A program made the position numbers and the translations under genes. The notes below the pieces were generated by a model. The model did not search any database, was not told the origin of the DNA, and saw nothing but the letters and a program-made list of their open reading frames with translations. Shown here in pieces: positions 1 to 9,494 of a stretch of DNA of 64,000 nucleotides (position 1 is its first letter; the number at the start of each line of letters is the position of its first letter). The stretch spans positions 2,136,727 through 2,200,726 of the forward strand of contig NZ_FSRB01000002.1 of NCBI RefSeq assembly GCF_900129635.1, written 5' to 3'. The stretch is from Singulisphaera sp. GP187. GTDB lineage: Bacteria > Planctomycetota > Planctomycetia > Isosphaerales > Isosphaeraceae.

Positions 1-1
1 G

Positions 2-148
2 CCGGTCGCCGACCCAGTCGGCCTGGCGCGTCGGCTCGGCTCCATCCGGACCCACCTTGGCGGGTCCGGACTCTCCGAGTACCCGGACGACGAGGAGGTG
101 GCTGACCACCTGGCCGGGTGCGCCCGGATCGGCTTCTACTGGGAATGA
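2..148 (+). CDS. 3' end of an unidentified protein-coding gene (partial)
   Basis: The window opens inside a reading frame that stays open for 48 codons and stops with TGA at 146-148. Almost every third codon position is G or C, as in the confirmed genes nearby, so it is probably the true C-terminus of a gene starting upstream of the window. The visible residues are mostly hydrophilic, with an acidic stretch YPDDEEVADHLAG and the ending GFYWE. I do not recognise a family from this fragment and infer no function. It runs co-directionally with the magnesium ATPase downstream but is separated from it by more than 400 bases. Confidence 0.5.
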   Translation, partial: PVADPVGLARRLGSIRTHLGGSGLSEYPDDEEVADHLAGCARIGFYWE

Positions 149-577
149 TCGATACGGTCGTCACGTGACCGGGTTTTCCGACCGGATCCATCAACCCGGT
201 GCCGCTGCCACAGTGTCAAAAGTGCCACTCCACGCGAAGGCCCACAGACAGGGAGCTGACGCTCCCCGCTCGCCTATCAGAGGCGAGCGAAATCCATTGC
301 ACCACGATCGGTGCCGTCCCTGGGTCGTTGGTCTTCGCTCGCCTGACAAAGGCGAGCGGGGAGCGTCCGCTCCCCGTCTTTCGACGGACGAAGTGCCCTC
401 GGTAACGTGGCGACAGTCTCCATGTTTCGGGCTTTATTCGACTCTCTTGTCTCGGAGAATGCGCTACTGAGGCTTGTGTTTGCCAAAGAACTTCTGTCAC
501 CCTACGTTGGTATAGGTGGGACGACGATCACTCCACGGAACGCAACCGAGGGGAGTCCGCACTCGAGAGGAGTCCGT
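149..577. other. Non-coding leader region upstream of the Mg-type ATPase
   Basis: About 430 bases without a convincing gene. It holds a 17-bp inverted repeat (258-274 and 351-367) and two 8-bp hairpins sharing the arms CGCTCGCC and GGCGAGCG. A reading frame continuous with the downstream ATPase extends back to 407, but the ribosome-binding site and family length favour the start at 578. The region may be the leader of the ATPase mRNA; no riboswitch family could be assigned. Confidence 0.5.
258..367. repeat. 17-bp inverted repeat pair with internal hairpins (REP-like)
   Basis: GACGCTCCCCGCTCGCC at 258-274 is matched by its exact reverse complement at 351-367. Each arm also lies in its own small hairpin (267-289 and 336-358, 8-bp stems). 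A very similar string, GCTCCCCGCTCGCCT, recurs in the intergenic region near 48918, so this is probably a dispersed palindromic repeat of the genome. Confidence 0.6.
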
Positions 578-3223
578 GTGCCGAAGCGACGATCTGGGAA
601 AACGGATGACGATCGCTCCGAAACGAAGAACAACCGTGACGATTCGCGCGTGGGGAGGAATGGGAAGCCTGGCCTGAATCCAACTCCGAATCTGCCCCGG
701 CTCGATCGCGACCGGACCGCAAGGTTCTGGAGCCTCACTTCTGAGGAATTGCTGCGACGCCTTCGGTCGGGGCGGCAAGGCCTGACTCCCGACGAGGCGG
801 GGCGGCGATTGATACTCTGGAGCGAGAGCCTGGGCCGGCCAAGGGCTCGGCATGGCAGACTGGTCTTGCTCGGCTCGCAGTTCAAGAGTCCGATCATCCT
901 GATCTTGGTCGCCGCCGCCGGCCTCTCCGCCTCCCTGGGCCAGGACACCGATGCGCTCATCATCATCGCGATCGTGCTGGGGAGCGGTTTCCTCGGGTTC
1001 TGGCAGGAAAATGGAGCGGCCGACGCCGTGGAGGCGCTGCTGGCTCGGGTCCGGATCAAGGCCGCGGTCATCCGGGCTGGTGCGGAGGTCGAAGTGCCGG
1101 CTGAGGAGGTCGTATCCGGGGATCTTGTCGTGCTCAATGCCGGCGATATCGTTCCGGCCGACTGTCTGATCCTGGAGTCGAAGGACCTCCACCTCGATGA
1201 GGCGACACTGACCGGGGAAACCTACCCGGTCGAGAAAGCGGCGGGCGTGGAGGCCGAGGATACGGCACTCGGACTGCGACGAAACAGCCTCTTCAGGGGC
1301 ACCCATGTGGTCAGCGGCACGGCCACGGTCATCGCGGTCCACACCGGGGAGCAGACCGAGTTCGGCCGGATCTCGCAGCGGATCGACCAGACACGGCCCG
1401 AGGCTGAATTCGAGCGCGGCGTTCGCCGGTTCGGTTACCTGCTGATGGAGTTCACGCTCGTCCTGGTCCTGATTATCTTCGCGATCAACGTCGTCCAGGG
1501 ACGCCCGGCGCTGGATGCCCTGCTCTTTTCCACGGCGCTGGCGGTCGGCCTGACCCCTCAGTTGCTGCCGGTGATCATTGGCGTCAATCTCGCGCATGGA
1601 GCGCGGGCGATGGCTCGGCGCAAGGTGATCGTCAAGCGGCTCGCGTCGATCGAGAATTTCGGCAGCATGAACGTCCTCTGTTCGGATAAGACGGGCACGC
1701 TGACCGAGGGGGTTGTCCAGATCGAAGCGGCCTTGGATTGCGCGGGGCGTCCGAGCGAGAAGGTCCTGTTCCATGCCTGCCTCAACGCCTCGTTCGAGGC
1801 GGGGTTCTCCAACCCGATCGACGAAGCGCTCCGCGACTCGAAATCCCTTGACCTATCCCGCTACCGTAAGCTCGGTGAAGCACCCTATGATTTCATCCGA
1901 AAACGACTGAGCGTTGCGGTCGAGGTCGACGGCCGTTGCTTGATGGTGACCAAGGGCGCTCTCAACAATGTCCTGGAGGTCTGCACTCGGGCCGAAGGGG
2001 CGGAGGGCGAGGTCGTGGAACTCGCCTCGGTCCGGCCTGAGATTGAGCGGCACTACGTCGAGTACGGCGCTCGTGGATCGCGCGCGTTGGGGGTGGCGTA
2101 CCGTGACCTTGGACACGATTCAACGCCCTTGCGAGATCAGGAGGAGGGGATGACCTTTCTCGGGTTCCTCGTGCTCCATGACCCTCCGAAACCCGGCATC
2201 GACGCGACGATCCGAACGTTACGTCAGCTCGGGATCGCACTCAAGATTCTGACGGGAGACAACCGGCTCGTCGCCGCCACTGTGGGCCGGATGGTTGGGC
2301 TGGCCGGGTCTGAAGTGCTCTCCGGGACGGAGATTGCCCGGATGAGCGACGAGGCCCTGACTCGGCGGGTTGGCGATATCGAGGTTTTCGCCGAGGTCGA
2401 ACCCAACCAGAAGGAGCGTGTCCTCCTCGCTCTCAAGAAGGCAGGGAACGTGGTGGGCTACCTGGGGGATGGGATCAACGACGCCTCGGCGTTGCATGCG
2501 GCGGACGTGGGCGTCTCGGTCGATTCGGCGGTGGACGTTGCCAAAGAGGCGGCCGATATCGTCCTGCTCGAAAAGGACCTCGGCGTCCTGATCGAAGGGG
2601 TCCGGGAGGGAAGGGTCGCGTTCTCAAATACCCTGAAGTATGTCTACATGGCGACGAGCGCCAACTTTGGTAATATGCTCAGCATGGCGAGCCTCTCGCT
2701 CTTCATCCCGTTCTTGCCGCTGCTCCCCAAGCAGATCCTACTCATGAACCTGCTGACCGACTTGCCCGAGATGGCCATTGCCACCGATGAGGTTGACCAC
2801 GAGCTGACTGACCGACCCCGCCGCTGGGACGTCCGTGACATCCGCAATTTTATGATCGTCTTCGGAGCGATCAGCTCGCTCTTTGACTTCGCCACGTTCG
2901 GCGTTTTGCTCGTGATGCTCCACGCCGCGCCGAGTCAATTCCGGACCGGCTGGTTTATGGAGTCGGTGATTTCCGCCTCGGTGATCGTGCTGGTGATCCG
3001 GACCCGAAAGCCGTTCTACGCGAGCCGGCCGGGAAAGACGCTGCTGGCGAGCACGATCTTGGTCGGGGGGGCGACACTTTTGCTCCCTTCCACCCCCTTG
3101 GGGGTGGTTCTGGGGTTCCGCACGCTCCCAGCCGTGTACCCGTTGGCGTTGGGAGCGATCGTTGCACTCTACGTCGTCGTGGCGGAGCTCACCAAGCGAA
3201 TTTATTTTCGCTCGAAGGCATAA
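578..3223 (+). CDS. mgtA: Mg-type (P3B, MgtA-like) P-type ATPase
   Basis: An inner-membrane ATP-driven cation transporter of the MgtA class, expected to import Mg2+. The start is taken as GTG 578, which follows GAGAGGAG closely and gives 881 residues, near the family norm; an in-frame upstream start at 407 is possible. Visible motifs are the N-terminal cation-ATPase domain with SEELLRRL, the actuator loop TGET (212-215), the phosphorylation site DKTGTLT (Asp370), the hinge GDGIND (Asp631) and about ten membrane segments. The segment before the phosphorylation site reads LTPQLLP with Gln328, where classical MgtA has LTPEMLP with Glu. The phrase after DKTGTLTEG and the membrane stretch SANFGNMLS followed by NLLTDLPEMAI are MgtA-like rather than calcium-pump-like. 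It heads a co-directional run with the kinase and the P1B ATPase that follow. Confidence 0.88.
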   Translation: MPKRRSGKTDDDRSETKNNRDDSRVGRNGKPGLNPTPNLPRLDRDRTARFWSLTSEELLRRLRSGRQGLTPDEAGRRLILWSESLGRPRARHGRLVLLGSQFKSPIILILVAAAGLSASLGQDTDALIIIAIVLGSGFLGFWQENGAADAVEALLARVRIKAAVIRAGAEVEVPAEEVVSGDLVVLNAGDIVPADCLILESKDLHLDEATLTGETYPVEKAAGVEAEDTALGLRRNSLFRGTHVVSGTATVIAVHTGEQTEFGRISQRIDQTRPEAEFERGVRRFGYLLMEFTLVLVLIIFAINVVQGRPALDALLFSTALAVGLTPQLLPVIIGVNLAHGARAMARRKVIVKRLASIENFGSMNVLCSDKTGTLTEGVVQIEAALDCAGRPSEKVLFHACLNASFEAGFSNPIDEALRDSKSLDLSRYRKLGEAPYDFIRKRLSVAVEVDGRCLMVTKGALNNVLEVCTRAEGAEGEVVELASVRPEIERHYVEYGARGSRALGVAYRDLGHDSTPLRDQEEGMTFLGFLVLHDPPKPGIDATIRTLRQLGIALKILTGDNRLVAATVGRMVGLAGSEVLSGTEIARMSDEALTRRVGDIEVFAEVEPNQKERVLLALKKAGNVVGYLGDGINDASALHAADVGVSVDSAVDVAKEAADIVLLEKDLGVLIEGVREGRVAFSNTLKYVYMATSANFGNMLSMASLSLFIPFLPLLPKQILLMNLLTDLPEMAIATDEVDHELTDRPRRWDVRDIRNFMIVFGAISSLFDFATFGVLLVMLHAAPSQFRTGWFMESVISASVIVLVIRTRKPFYASRPGKTLLASTILVGGATLLLPSTPLGVVLGFRTLPAVYPLALGAIVALYVVVAELTKRIYFRSKA

Positions 3224-3307
3224 GATTCGCATTGAGTTATCAACCGAAGCTTCGAGACTTCAGGTCTCGTCAGAGATGGCCGGCGCGAAGTCGCGCAGGA
3301 GGTTTCG

Positions 3308-4897
3308 ATGAAGCTCACGGATCTGATCGTTGCCCTTACCGACCCGAGTGCCTACCCCCACCCGGTCGACGAGGTGGAAGTTCACCAGACCCACATCTCG
3401 GTCGTTTTTCTCGCGGGTCCCTACGCCTACAAGATCAAGAAGCCGCTCGACCTGGACTTCCTCGAGTACGGCACCCTGGAGAATCGGCTCCAGTTTTGCG
3501 AACTGGAAGTCGTCCTGAACCACCGTTTAGCGCCCACGGTCTATCTTGGCGTCGTCCCTGTCGTGCGGCAGGGGAGGGCCGTCAAGATGGATGGCCCGGG
3601 CGAGGCGATCGAATGGGCCGTGAAGATGACACGGCTGCCCGAGACGGCGACGATGCGGGAACGGCTCCGTCGCGAGGAGGTCGGAGTCGATCAGGTGGAG
3701 GCGCTGGCGGAGCGGGTGGCGGCCTTCCATGCCGATGCAGAAGCCAGTCCGCACATTTCGGCCGCCGGCCGCTTTGATGTGGTCGCCCGAAACGCCCGGG
3801 AAAACTTCGAGCAGGCCACGTCGGATGTCGGCATGACCGTGAGCCAAGCCGTGTTCGAGAGATTGCGGGGTTTGACCGAGGAGGCCCTGACTTATCATCG
3901 GTTCGATATTGAGGCACGTGCGATGCACGGAGTGCCGCGCGACACCCACGGCGACCTGCGGCTCGTTCACGTTTACCTCTTCCCCGACCGACCGCCTCCG
4001 GAAGACCTCGTCATCGTGGATTGCATCGAGTTCAACGAGCGGTTCCGCCATGCCGACCCCGTGGCTGACATGGCCTTTCTCGCCATGGATTTCGCCCGTC
4101 ACGGCCGGCCGGACCTGGAGCGGGCGTTTACCGATGCCTACTTTCACGCCTCGCATGACCTCGAGGGGCGAACTCTACTTCATTTCTACAAGGCCTATCG
4201 CGCCGCGGTGCGTGGCAAGGTCGAAGGCCTGATCGCCAGGGAGCCGGAGATTCCCGCGGCCGAACGAATGAAAGCCCTCGCCAGTGCCCGCGCCCACTGG
4301 CTCCTGGCCCTTGGCGAGCTCGAAGAGCCGGGCCGGAGACCCTGCCTGGTCCTGGTGGGAGGCCTGCCGGGGACGGGCAAGTCGAGCCTGGCGCAAGCGC
4401 TCGACCGGCAACATGGGTTCACCCTCGTTCGCTCGGACCTGGTTCGCAAGGAACTGGCTCGACTCACTCCCGAGGAATCCGTAGCTTCCCCCTACGGAAC
4501 GGGGATCTATCACCCTGAGTGGAGCGAACAGACTTATGCTGAATGCTTGAAGCGAACGGAGTTGCTTCTCTTCGAGGGAAAACGCGTTGTGGTCGACGCG
4601 ACTTTGGGAGTGGAGGCGAATCGCGTTGCCTTTCTGGAAACCGCGGCGCGCTGGGGAGTACCGACGGTGTTCCTCTGTTGCCAAGCCGAGCCGGAGGTCG
4701 TTCGGGCACGGCTCGAGCGCCGCAAGCATGACGCTTCGGATGCCGACTGGTCGATCTACCTCGAGGCCGCTGCCGACTGGGAGGCGCCGGGGCCGATCAC
4801 AACGCGGTCGCTCCATGAGATCGACTCGGGCGGAGACAAAAAGAGCGTGCTCGCTCGGGCCGCCACCATTCTCCGCGATCTTGGACTTGAGGACTGA
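3308..4897 (+). CDS. Bifunctional APH-like phosphotransferase / AAA P-loop kinase fusion
   Basis: A 529-residue two-domain protein. Residues 1-330 resemble aminoglycoside-phosphotransferase-fold kinases: HGDLR at 214-218, then VDCIEFNERFRHADP with the metal-binding acid. Residues 345-529 are a P-loop kinase of the AAA_33/zeta-toxin type, with Walker A GGLPGTGKSS at about 351-360 and VVVDAT further on. This architecture is known in many bacteria as a bifunctional aminoglycoside phosphotransferase/ATP-binding protein, whose substrate is not established; resistance should not be inferred. The start ATG follows AGGAGG at ideal spacing. It ends 3 bases before the next ATPase start, so the two are almost certainly cotranscribed. 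The link to metal transport is from context only. Confidence 0.85.
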   Translation: MKLTDLIVALTDPSAYPHPVDEVEVHQTHISVVFLAGPYAYKIKKPLDLDFLEYGTLENRLQFCELEVVLNHRLAPTVYLGVVPVVRQGRAVKMDGPGEAIEWAVKMTRLPETATMRERLRREEVGVDQVEALAERVAAFHADAEASPHISAAGRFDVVARNARENFEQATSDVGMTVSQAVFERLRGLTEEALTYHRFDIEARAMHGVPRDTHGDLRLVHVYLFPDRPPPEDLVIVDCIEFNERFRHADPVADMAFLAMDFARHGRPDLERAFTDAYFHASHDLEGRTLLHFYKAYRAAVRGKVEGLIAREPEIPAAERMKALASARAHWLLALGELEEPGRRPCLVLVGGLPGTGKSSLAQALDRQHGFTLVRSDLVRKELARLTPEESVASPYGTGIYHPEWSEQTYAECLKRTELLLFEGKRVVVDATLGVEANRVAFLETAARWGVPTVFLCCQAEPEVVRARLERRKHDASDADWSIYLEAAADWEAPGPITTRSLHEIDSGGDKKSVLARAATILRDLGLED

Positions 4898-4900
4898 ACG

Positions 4901-6862
4901 GTGACGAAGCCGCAACCCGATCCGCAGGTGTCCGGGGCGAACCGTCAGCAAGGGATTATCGCGATCTTCACACTCGTGGCGATCGCGGTTCACCTGCTCC
5001 TTCGCTTCGGAATTCGAACGCCCTCGACGCTTCAGGGAATCCCCCTCGCGGTTGTCCCGTTGCTACTTTGCCTCGTTTTCGGCGGTGGACCACTGATTCT
5101 CGAACTCCTCGGCAAACTGGTCCGTCGCGAGTTCGGCGCCGACCTTCTGGCCGGAATCTCCATCCTCACCTCGGTACTCCTCGGTGAATACCTGGCAGGT
5201 TCGTTGGTCGTCCTCATGCTTTCCGGCGGCGAGGCGCTTGAAGCCTACGCCGTGCGCAGCGCCTCCTCCGTTTTGGAGGCGCTGGCGAAACGGATGCCGT
5301 TGCGCGCTCATCGCAAACAGGAGGGCAGTCTTGCGGATATCCCGTTGGATGAAGTTGGGATCGGCGATGAACTGGTCGTCTTGCCCCACGAGATCTGCCC
5401 GGTCGACGGGCTCGTCCTTGAGGGGCATGGCACGATGGATGAGTCATTTCTCACGGGTGAGCCCTACCTGATGTCCAAGTTGCCTGGCTCGACCGTGATC
5501 TCGGGCGCGATCAACGGCGACATGGCGCTCACGATTCGGGCCGAGAAGCGTGCGGAAGACTCGCGCTACGCCAGGATCATGCGGGTAATGCGTGGTTCCG
5601 AACAACGTCGACCGAAGCTACGACGGCTCGGCGATCAGCTTGGTGCCATCTACACGCCATTGGCTGTCGCGATTGCCCTGGCCGCCTGGGGGGTGAGTGG
5701 CGATCCGATCCGGTTCCTGGCGGTGCTCGTGGTCGCGACACCTTGCCCACTACTCATCGCCATTCCGGTGGCGATCATCGGTGCGATCTCGCTGGCGGCG
5801 CGGCGGGGGATTGTCATCAAAGACCCGGCCGTCCTCGAAACGATCGACGGTTGCCGTACCGCGATCTTCGACAAGACCGGAACCTTGACTTACGGACGGC
5901 CGAAACTCACCGAAGTGATCCCTCGCCCAGGGCTGGAGGCCGATGAAGTCCTCGCGCTGGTCGCCAGCCTCGAGCGCTACTCGAAGCACCCGTTGGCGGG
6001 CGCCATCCTCGAAGGGGCACGCGCAGCGAGGGTCACGCTTCGGGACGTGAACCAGATCCAGGAACGGCCCGGTGAGGGGCTCTTGGGGATCCTCGACGGA
6101 CAGCGGATTCAGATTACCGGCCGGAAGAAGCTGGTCGCGCAACAGCCGCAAGTGGACCGCGAACTCCCTGCGATCGCGGGTGGCCTTGAGTGCATCTGCC
6201 TGATCGACGATCGTTACGCCGCCACCTTGCGGTTCCGTGATGAACCGCGGGCCGGGGGGGCGTCGTTCATTCACCACCTCGGTCCCAGGCACCAATTCGA
6301 CCGGGTGATGCTCGTCACGGGTGACCGCGAGTCGGAAGCTCATTACCTGGCTGAACAGGTTGGCATTAACGAGGTCTTTGCGAACCAGACCCCGGAGCAG
6401 AAGCTGGAAATCGTTCGCCGGGAGACGCAACGGGCGAATACCGTTTTCTTGGGAGATGGGATCAACGACGCTCCGGCCCTGACGGCCGCGACGGTCGGGA
6501 TCGCCCTTGGGCGGAATAGCGATATCACCGCCGAAGCCGCCGGCGCGGTGATTCTCGATAGCTCACTTCAGAAAATCGACGAATTTCTCCATATTAGTCG
6601 ACGATTGCGGACGATCGCACTGCAGAGCGCGATCGGCGGAATGACCTTGAGCCTAATCGGCATGGCGGTGGCCGCAGCAGGCTATCTACCTCCTGTCGCG
6701 GGGGCGATTGGCCAGGAGATGATCGACGTGCTCGCCGTCGCGAATGCGCTGCGAATGGCGATCCGACCGAAGTCGCTCACCGACTACGATCCACGCCCGA
6801 CTGACCCGGAAAGGCTGGACCCCCGCACTTCGATGTTGGAGGTCCCGGTCGGATCCGTGTAA
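4901..6862 (+). CDS. P1B-type heavy-metal translocating ATPase with TPC motif
   Basis: A 653-residue inner-membrane metal ATPase starting with GTG three bases after the preceding stop. It has the P1B layout: two N-terminal membrane hairpins, actuator loop with LTGEP, membrane motif T280-P281-C282-P283, phosphorylation site DKTGTLT (Asp324), the HP pair in KHPLAG, and GDGINDAP. No N-terminal HMA or His-rich metal-binding domain is present, and the protein is short for the family. CPC defines Cu/Zn pumps and SPC cobalt pumps. TPC marks the less-studied P1B-5-type group, for which nickel or iron have been proposed in other bacteria, so the substrate is uncertain. It lacks the C-terminal haemerythrin domain seen in some TPC pumps. 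Its operon partners are the Mg-type ATPase and the fusion kinase. Confidence 0.88.
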   Translation: MTKPQPDPQVSGANRQQGIIAIFTLVAIAVHLLLRFGIRTPSTLQGIPLAVVPLLLCLVFGGGPLILELLGKLVRREFGADLLAGISILTSVLLGEYLAGSLVVLMLSGGEALEAYAVRSASSVLEALAKRMPLRAHRKQEGSLADIPLDEVGIGDELVVLPHEICPVDGLVLEGHGTMDESFLTGEPYLMSKLPGSTVISGAINGDMALTIRAEKRAEDSRYARIMRVMRGSEQRRPKLRRLGDQLGAIYTPLAVAIALAAWGVSGDPIRFLAVLVVATPCPLLIAIPVAIIGAISLAARRGIVIKDPAVLETIDGCRTAIFDKTGTLTYGRPKLTEVIPRPGLEADEVLALVASLERYSKHPLAGAILEGARAARVTLRDVNQIQERPGEGLLGILDGQRIQITGRKKLVAQQPQVDRELPAIAGGLECICLIDDRYAATLRFRDEPRAGGASFIHHLGPRHQFDRVMLVTGDRESEAHYLAEQVGINEVFANQTPEQKLEIVRRETQRANTVFLGDGINDAPALTAATVGIALGRNSDITAEAAGAVILDSSLQKIDEFLHISRRLRTIALQSAIGGMTLSLIGMAVAAAGYLPPVAGAIGQEMIDVLAVANALRMAIRPKSLTDYDPRPTDPERLDPRTSMLEVPVGSV

Positions 6863-6950
6863 AACGGTTTCTGAAGTCGGCGGGACGGGTTGGAGTCCAG
6901 GTAAAGCTTGGCCGAACCTGCGTTGATGATGTTTGATGTTGTCGATAGGT

Positions 6951-8503
6951 TTATTGTGGATTTGCGTCTGAGCGCTTCGGCTCCGTTGTCTGCGTTCCAG
7001 ACGCGAACGGACCGTCTCCATTTGAGGTCGGCGGCGGTTGTGGTTGCAAACGCTGGCCGGCGGAGGGCTCGGTGGGTGCTGTGATGGTCGCGGGCGGATG
7101 TTCATTGAGCTGGACGCCGACGATCCGCTCGAGCGAGGCGAGCGCCTTGCCCAGTTCGGACTCAAGGCGGGCGATCTGGAGTCGGACGGTGAGGAGTTCC
7201 CTGAGGCCGGTGATCAGGGTGATGAAGTCCTGGTTGCCGACCCGGTAGTCGTTCGTCGCCAGTTCGAGCACGTTTTCGGCCCGAGGTAGGTAGCTCGTTC
7301 GGAAGAGGTCGAGCACCTCGCGCCGGGCTTTGGCCTCGAGGAATAACTCCTTCACCTCTTCGTAGGTTTCGTCTCTGAGGTCGTCGTAGCCCCTGGAGTC
7401 GGCGATGGCGCGGGCCTTGGCCTCGTTCACCCCAGCAGCAAGCTTCTGTTGATAGATGGGCAAGTTGAATCCGACGATGAAGCCGACGTTGTCTCGTCCG
7501 TCGGCAATGGCGGACATGCTGTTCACTCGCGTCATCATGCCGTAAGCGATACCCGCGGTGATGTTTGGGTAGTAACGCTTCTTGGCGAGCTCCACCTGCC
7601 GTTCGTCGCGGGCGATCGCGGCGAGCTTGCCTTGCAACTCAGGCCGGGCCGCGGCGGCGAGGCGGTAAAGCATCTCAACCTGGGCGGGGACCTGAGCAAC
7701 TTGCATTTCCGAAACGGCCCGCAGGTCCGCTTCGGGGCTGACGTGGAGTTGCCGTGCGAGGGCCGCTTTGGCCCCCGCGAGCTCCTGGCGGACAGTGACT
7801 AGCTCACTCTCCACGTCCGTGACGATGTTCTGGGCGCGAAGCACGTCCTGGAGCGTGGTCGTGCCCGACTTGAGTCGCTCACGGGCGAGGACGACGAAAT
7901 CCTCGGCGAGCTTCCGGTTGTCGGCCAGGATCGCTTCGGCCTTCTGGTTGAAGTAAATATTGTAATAAGCACGCTTCACGCGTGAGACGACCTCGAGCTG
8001 GGCGGCCAGAAACTCGTAAAAGGCGGTCTTCGCCTCCTGCTCCGCTGCCTGACCGCGAAGCTTGAGCGTGCCGAACCAGGGGAACTGCTGGGTGATCATC
8101 AGCTCATAAGGCATGTACCCCATGAGCGAGTATTGGGGCGCGTTGCTCGGGAACGGCCAGATGGTGTTTTGCACCATCGGGTCTTCGAGTGCGGTCTCCT
8201 GGGGGATCCGCTGCTTCATGGCGAGTAGGTTGAACCGCGCGGCCTGCACCCCGCGGTTCTCGGCCAGAGCGTGACAAATATACACGTCGACCGGTTGCTC
8301 ACCACTGAGGCCGGGGGGGCCGGGGCCGGGTCGAGTGCCGTGGCCATTGGCTCGTCAGGCCGTATCGATTCCGGCGGACGATGGGCCGTGGCCTGTACGT
8401 TGCCGGCCACTTCCTCGTATTCCACAAGTGGGAATGGGTGAACGCAGCCAACCATCGCGACAAGCGTGAGAGGGATCAGGCGTTGAGGTTGTAGTCGGCT
8501 CAT
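6951..8503 (-). pseudogene. TolC/CusC-family outer-membrane efflux lipoprotein, interrupted by a frameshift
   Basis: The C-terminal 440 or so codons (8285 down to 6951) encode an OEP/TolC-type protein: ALAENRGVQAAR, two alpha-helical repeats, and a Pro-rich tail. The natural N-terminus lies in another frame. It starts at ATG 8503 and has a lipoprotein signal peptide with VAMVGC just before the lipid-bearing Cys, followed by a hydrophilic linker. The frames can be joined within a run of seven G on the plus strand (8313-8319, seven C in the mRNA) by moving one base back, which gives GLSGEQPVDVYICHALAENRG, a proper OEP start. This may be a sequencing error, a real mutation, slippage at the C run, or phase variation. 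It is convergent with the P1B operon and divergent from the RND genes it would serve. Confidence 0.75.
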
Positions 8504-8851
8504 TGCCGGCCCCTGCTTTCTTGAAAGGAGATCAATGCACGCACGATCGGCGCAACCGGCAACGCCGCCATCGGGGGGGGAACCCAATCCCGTGTATCGG
8601 CTGAGACGGTTCATTCGCTTCTATCGATTCTTTCGGCGCGAGCGAGTCTCAAGGAGTTCGGGTTGGTTTGAGCCGTAATCTCGCCACGGATTCCCAACGA
8701 AACCAAGGGAGGCGTGGCCCGTCGTTGTTGTCGCAGTCGGCCATGTTTAAGATTTGACGAGCGGCTGCCGAACTTGTTCTCAAGGCGGTAGTGCGGTAGA
8801 ATACATCGAAATCGCACGATCCCCCCAACTCCTCGAAAGAACTTGTAGGCT
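8504..8851. other. Divergent intergenic region between the outer-membrane factor and the RND island
   Basis: About 350 bases separating the minus-strand TolC-type gene from the plus-strand Cys-rich gene. It contains an 8-base G run at 8573-8580 and should carry promoters for both directions, but I could not identify a convincing -35/-10 pair. Several frames are open across it on the minus strand, but none has a plausible protein. Confidence 0.4.
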
Positions 8852-9328
8852 ATGACGACACGACGCCCGAGAACGAACTTCGCCTTGGTTGCCTTTGTGG
8901 CGATCGCGGGGATGCTGTCGTTTGCGGACGTCGCCTCGGCCTGCACGACGACGAAGTCCGCACCGGCGGCATCCCGTGCCTGTTGCGCGAATCGTCCTCC
9001 GGCTGAGTGTGGCTGCTGCGGCAAAATCGAGTCCATGCCGACTTCGGCCGAAGCGAAGCTGGGGGATGTGATCGTCGCCTCTCACGCTCGGCTGAGCTCC
9101 CCGCCTGCCTCGCCCACGTGCGAATGCCGGGAGAACGAGCCCGCCGCTCCTTCCGAGCGTCCGGCCCAGCCGACGCACAGCCAACGCACCGACGGGCAGA
9201 GTGGCGAACTCTCGGCCGTCGTCCCCCTCACGGTCCGGCCTTCGCTCACGCTCAGCCGTCACCGACTTCCGAACGAGAGCCTGCTCAAGTCTCCGCTCTA
9301 CCTTCGAATCTCACATCTCTTGATCTGA
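8852..9328 (+). CDS. Small exported Cys-rich protein of unknown function
   Basis: A 158-residue protein. It begins with a clear Sec signal peptide: basic MTTRRPRTNF, a hydrophobic core, and likely cleavage after ADVASA. The mature N-terminal third is Cys-rich (ACTTTKS, RACCANRPP, ECGCCGK, TCECREN), a pattern consistent with metal binding or disulfides. The C-terminal part is Ser/Pro-rich and ends in a short hydrophobic stretch LYLRISHLLI. Its place directly upstream of the CusB/CusA-like genes suggests a periplasmic metal-binding accessory, but this is inference. I recognise no named family. The ATG lacks a strong Shine-Dalgarno sequence. Confidence 0.65.
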   Translation: MTTRRPRTNFALVAFVAIAGMLSFADVASACTTTKSAPAASRACCANRPPAECGCCGKIESMPTSAEAKLGDVIVASHARLSSPPASPTCECRENEPAAPSERPAQPTHSQRTDGQSGELSAVVPLTVRPSLTLSRHRLPNESLLKSPLYLRISHLLI

Positions 9329-9455
9329 ACTCCCACTTGCGAATGACGACTTCATGCTGCGCTCGTTTGGCGTCTCTTTCGCCAGGCGTACGCTCGGCAA
9401 TAAGCCGTTCCAAAACCACGCCCTATCGTGATTGACGCACGCAAGAAACGCGCCC

Positions 9456-9474
9456 CTCGGGTTTATAACCCGAG
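9456..9474. promoter_or_regulatory. 8-bp hairpin upstream of the CusB-like gene
   Basis: CTCGGGTT (9456-9463) and AACCCGAG (9467-9474) form a perfect stem around a 3-base loop, ending 20 bases before the adaptor start codon and just before its GAGGAG ribosome-binding site. There is no T run, so it could be an attenuating or processing hairpin, a protein-binding palindrome, or chance. Confidence 0.4.
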
Positions 9475-9494
9475 TTGAGCGAGGAGTTTCGATC

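Noticed and set aside
3308..4897. Reading the APH-like domain as an antibiotic-resistance gene
   Set aside because: The protein belongs to a widespread bifunctional family with no proven aminoglycoside activity, and its context is metal transport.
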